A DNA stretch of 22,630 nt from Dipylidium caninum (taxonomy: Eukaryota > Platyhelminthes > Cestoda > Cyclophyllidea > Dipylidiidae): NCBI GenBank assembly GCA_017562135.1, contig QEYB01000327.1, positions 1-22,630 of the forward strand. The letters are read 5' to 3'. A program made the translations under genes and the position numbers. The notes beneath the pieces are model-generated. The model ran no database searches, was not told the DNA's origin, and worked only from the letters and a program-made list of their open reading frames with translations. This document shows positions 20,324 to 22,630 of this stretch, piece after piece; position 1 is the first letter of the stretch, and the number at the start of each line of letters is the position of its first letter.

Positions 20324-20534
20324 CACTGCGAGACGAGGCAGTCACATGAATGGGTATGTTCGAAAGTGGGTGCAACACTCATGCAGGGAACCTCATATCG
20401 TGGAGTTCTGCTATCATCAATTCTGACAATTGACCCCATATTCTACTACAAGTGCACTAAGATGAAATGTCCTGACTTGATAAACACGCTCTGTACTACC
20501 ACCCAACTGTTTCAGCACCCTTCATTTCGGCACG

Positions 20535-20885
20535 CACAGACACACGCGCACCCACATGCCATGTTGATACCACACAAGACCTATTTGTGAGAAGTGAGTA
20601 GCATCAAGAAGTAACGCCACCATATGCATTCGGTGAATGTGTAGGGTGAAGAGTAAGGGGGTTAACTGACACATGCGCATCTGAAACACCGGCATCCCTT
20701 CATTTAATTGCCACCCTCTGAGGATGCCGAGGAAATCGCGGAAATGTGTGCAAAACGATGGTAGAATAATGGCAACCGGTCTGCTGCTCATGTGGTCAGT
20801 AGTCAGTCGAAGGTTGCAGTGGTGTGCATTCAAAGTATGCGTCGTTTCATTCGAGCCTGGATGATCACCGCAACCACTCCTGGAA
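20535..20885. repeat. Dispersed repeat R4, copy 2
   Basis: Direct, diverged partner of 12,245-12,690, lying between gene C's upstream block and the R5 inverted copy. See copy 1 for the matching blocks. Confidence 0.65.
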
Positions 20886-20964
20886 ATTACCGCATTTGCA
20901 CGATTGCACGCGCAAGTGCAGACGTGGGTGAAAGCAGGAAAAAGGCATCGCTAACAAAACAGCG

Positions 20965-21235
20965 CTGAGGAGCTCGTCAACAACAGTGACATTGATGTGT
21001 GGAGGCGCAGCAGTCCGTGGATGCACGCGTAAATCTACACTCCTGTGGGCATGAGGACAAATTGATAACAACAGATATAGGGGTACCTTAATGCATGGAA
21101 TTAGTGAGAAACTTGATCAGATACACAGAAACTCTTTGTCCACTGTTCTCGCCAGCACTCGAATTGAGATACCTCCACGTGCTCCACGTAATCATCCTCT
21201 GAACAGATTGCCACTGTCATCATCTGTGCTGATGT
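20965..21235 (-). repeat. Dispersed repeat R5, minus-oriented copy
   Basis: Inverted partner of 14,765-15,060. It sits between R4 copy 2 and the D unit. The near-identical anchors at 21,192-21,229 and 21,048-21,066 indicate either a younger event than the other duplications here or local conservation. Confidence 0.8.
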
Positions 21236-21249
21236 AAGTAACATCAGCG

Positions 21250-22040
21250 CGCGTTCGGGTATTCACACTCTCCACCACCTGTGTATGGTGATTTAGTGTC
21301 CAGTTAAGGGACGCAACGACCATCTCCTTTGGGACAATCGTCGACGAAGAAATGGAAAGACACATATGCGTTCATAGACCCAACAGCAGTTGCTCAAATC
21401 TTGTCTGCACGTCTTAACCGTCTCTGAGATGAGCAACTAGGTCGATCTCAAAATGCCATTCTTCCAGCAAAGGCGAGATGCTGGAGGGGAGACGAAGCCT
21501 CTTCCTTCACCGCCAATCACAGTAGTCGTAAGTGAATACGAGGATGTGTGTAGGTAGGAGGAGTTGGAAGGATGGACAGAGGGTAGAGTCGGCTGTGTAG
21601 ACGGTGAGGCGATTGGGTTGCCTTTAATGGGGATATGCGACGGCGGTTGCAGTGGTGGAAGCATGTTATCACGTCTCATCAGCGTGTGTATTAGTGATTA
21701 GTGCTACAGCCACAGTCGGGTCATGGAGTGTGGATTAATGCTGTGGTTACATCGCAAACACCACGGAAAAGGTAGACGTGTGAGTGGCAGCCGACACAAC
21801 ATCCAACGGCAACGGGAACCTCGTACTTAGAGATAACGGAATAAGCAGAATGATGGCAGCAGATACTGAATGTAGGGCAACTCTTGCACGCGTAGTTTCG
21901 TGGGTTGCTGGATGGAGGTTGCCCTTTTTACACTGATAAATGAAGTACACAATGGAATGAGTACCATATTCACACAGGGGAGTTGATCTATGCTGCCTCC
22001 GCTACCATCGACTCTAACAGGCAACTCTATATTCTACTTG
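21250..22040. repeat. Tandem duplication unit carrying pseudogene D
   Basis: Direct, diverged partner of 19,580-20,451. Similarity covers the 3' flank, the coding frame, the promoter region and the upstream block, and fades towards the SINE-like repeat that begins near 22,175. A block near 22,130-22,160 (TCTCGGCACACATACCACGC) still matches one upstream of gene C near 20,526-20,550. Confidence 0.7.
21691..21864 (-). pseudogene. Pseudogene D, decayed copy of gene C
   Basis: The minus-strand frame aligned to gene C reads ICCHHSAYSV against MCWGHQAYSV, so the ATG has become ATC (21,864-21,862). The core YEVPVAVGCC and GCHSH is preserved, with mostly silent differences (GCC/GCT, TAC/TAT, TCT/TCC, GTC/GTT, TGC/TGT). 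The Cys-Gly array is replaced by VYLFRGVCD, making the frame 12 codons shorter. An in-frame TGA (21,723-21,721) interrupts the tail, after which PDCGCSTNH-stop still resembles gene C. The TATA box and AATAAA are also lost. A different start or function cannot be fully excluded, but four independent losses make a dead copy the best reading. Confidence 0.65.
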
Positions 22041-22174
22041 CCCGTCTGTCATGAGTAGGCAAACAAACCCTCCAACTTCCAATCACCTTCTTTACCATTA
22101 TTATTAGCATTTTTTTGTTGTCCTCGCGTATCTCGGCACACATACCACGCGCACACTGTGTCTCACAATAAACC

Positions 22175-22600
22175 GCAGGCGGATGCGGATGCATTTGGCT
22201 AGTGCGTCGGCATCACCCAGCGAAAGCCATCGCGTGCGCCTCAGGCGTTTGATTCCCGAGCACGACCAGTAATTTCAGTTATTCCACAGAACCTCTACCC
22301 TCTAACCCTAAGTCCATTCCCCGTCTATTACAGCCTAAGTGCCCCACTGCTAGGAACATGGCACTTTATATTACTCGCATCGTTTGCCTTCCGAGCCTTG
22401 TCTCACTCCTACTCTCTTATAAAAATTACCCTCCGTCCTTACGCACCTTCCCCTGTTAGCTCATAGCTGGGAAACGCAGGCTCCTAGCATTATGGGTGTT
22501 GTAGAGGAAATGGGGGTTTGAAATGAGCTGCACCAAAAATCGCCAGATAATGTTGGCAAGATAGACAGTCGACAGCAAGGTGGTCTCCTGCGAAGACCGT
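22175..22600 (+). repeat. SINE-like repeat, tRNA-derived head, copy 2
   Basis: The head (about 22,190-22,268) has a degenerate box A (TGGCTAGTGCG near 22,196) and, about 50 bases on, a good box B (CGTTTGATTCCCG near 22,246-22,258), the spacing of a tRNA gene. No cloverleaf closes well, so it is not a functional tRNA. The body shares CCCCACTGCTAG, GCATCGTTTGCC (22,377-22,388) and the CTCACTCCTACTCTCTTA block with copy 1. No A-tail or target-site duplication is evident, and the 3' end is unclear because weak similarity to copy 1 runs on. Confidence 0.55.
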
Positions 22601-22630
22601 CAAGCAATATCCCCTTATCTCTCCTCCTTT

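Larger units (their letters stand above)
19580..20451. repeat. Tandem duplication unit carrying gene C
   Basis: This unit is a diverged direct copy of about 21,250-22,040, offset by about 1.6-1.7 kb. Matches run from the far 3' side (ATTCACACTC, GACCATCTCC and ACCCAACA(A/G)CAG blocks), through the coding frame, to the conserved block upstream of the promoter. Confidence 0.75.

Noticed and set aside
22290..22312. CCTCTAACCCTAAG as telomere-like sequence
   Set aside because: There is only about one and a half units, and it lies inside the SINE-like repeat body.
1..22630. Bacterial or phage defence system, CRISPR array, or transposase/reverse transcriptase gene
   Set aside because: I found no regularly spaced repeats of CRISPR type, no catalytic motifs of these families, and no operon-like gene packing.

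Overview
The window looks like intergenic or gene-poor nuclear DNA from an animal, most likely an invertebrate. Reading frames are short and mostly unrelated to known families. The signals that stand out are eukaryotic: TATA boxes, AATAAA signals, a splice-flanked open frame, a tRNA-derived SINE-like repeat, compound tetranucleotide microsatellites and many diverged dispersed repeats. I see no operons, Shine-Dalgarno-led genes, rRNA, intact tRNA, CRISPR array, or reverse transcriptase or transposase motifs. A flatworm or other invertebrate would fit, but species and phylum are not determined. I recognise no known protein family with confidence.

Layout: a SINE-like repeat lies near the left end (about 60-480) and a second copy in the same orientation near the right end (about 22,175-22,600). 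Positions 481-2,400, 3,265-7,130, 7,440-11,960 and 16,440-19,580 are mostly featureless, holding only weak open frames, one candidate internal exon (17,196-17,426) and simple repeats. The rest, mainly 12,245-16,430 and 19,580-22,110, is a mosaic of at least five diverged repeat families in direct and inverted copies.

The most interesting content is a set of tiny minus-strand genes carried on these repeats. Gene C (20,038-20,259) encodes a 73-residue protein with 17 cysteines, a CGG-type Cys-Gly array, no Lys or Arg, a TATAAAAG box 64 bases upstream of the ATG and an AATAAA about 150 bases after the stop. A tandemly duplicated copy D (21,691-21,864) has lost the start codon, the TATA box, the poly(A) signal and the full reading frame. 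Gene B (13,630-13,929) encodes a Tyr/Ala/Pro/Val-rich protein with a similar core (A/P-rich, then [VI]AVG..SGC) and a TATA-like box at nearly the same distance from its ATG. Its copy A (2,694-3,013) is broken by a one-base insertion. A plus-strand stretch at about 7,141-7,668 has a TATA box, a VAV..C.GC....C.GC motif and an AATAAA, and may be a further, more doubtful member. I read this as birth and death of a family of small, intronless, TATA-driven structural or metal/thiol-rich proteins. The function is unknown, and the B-C link is an inference from short shared features.
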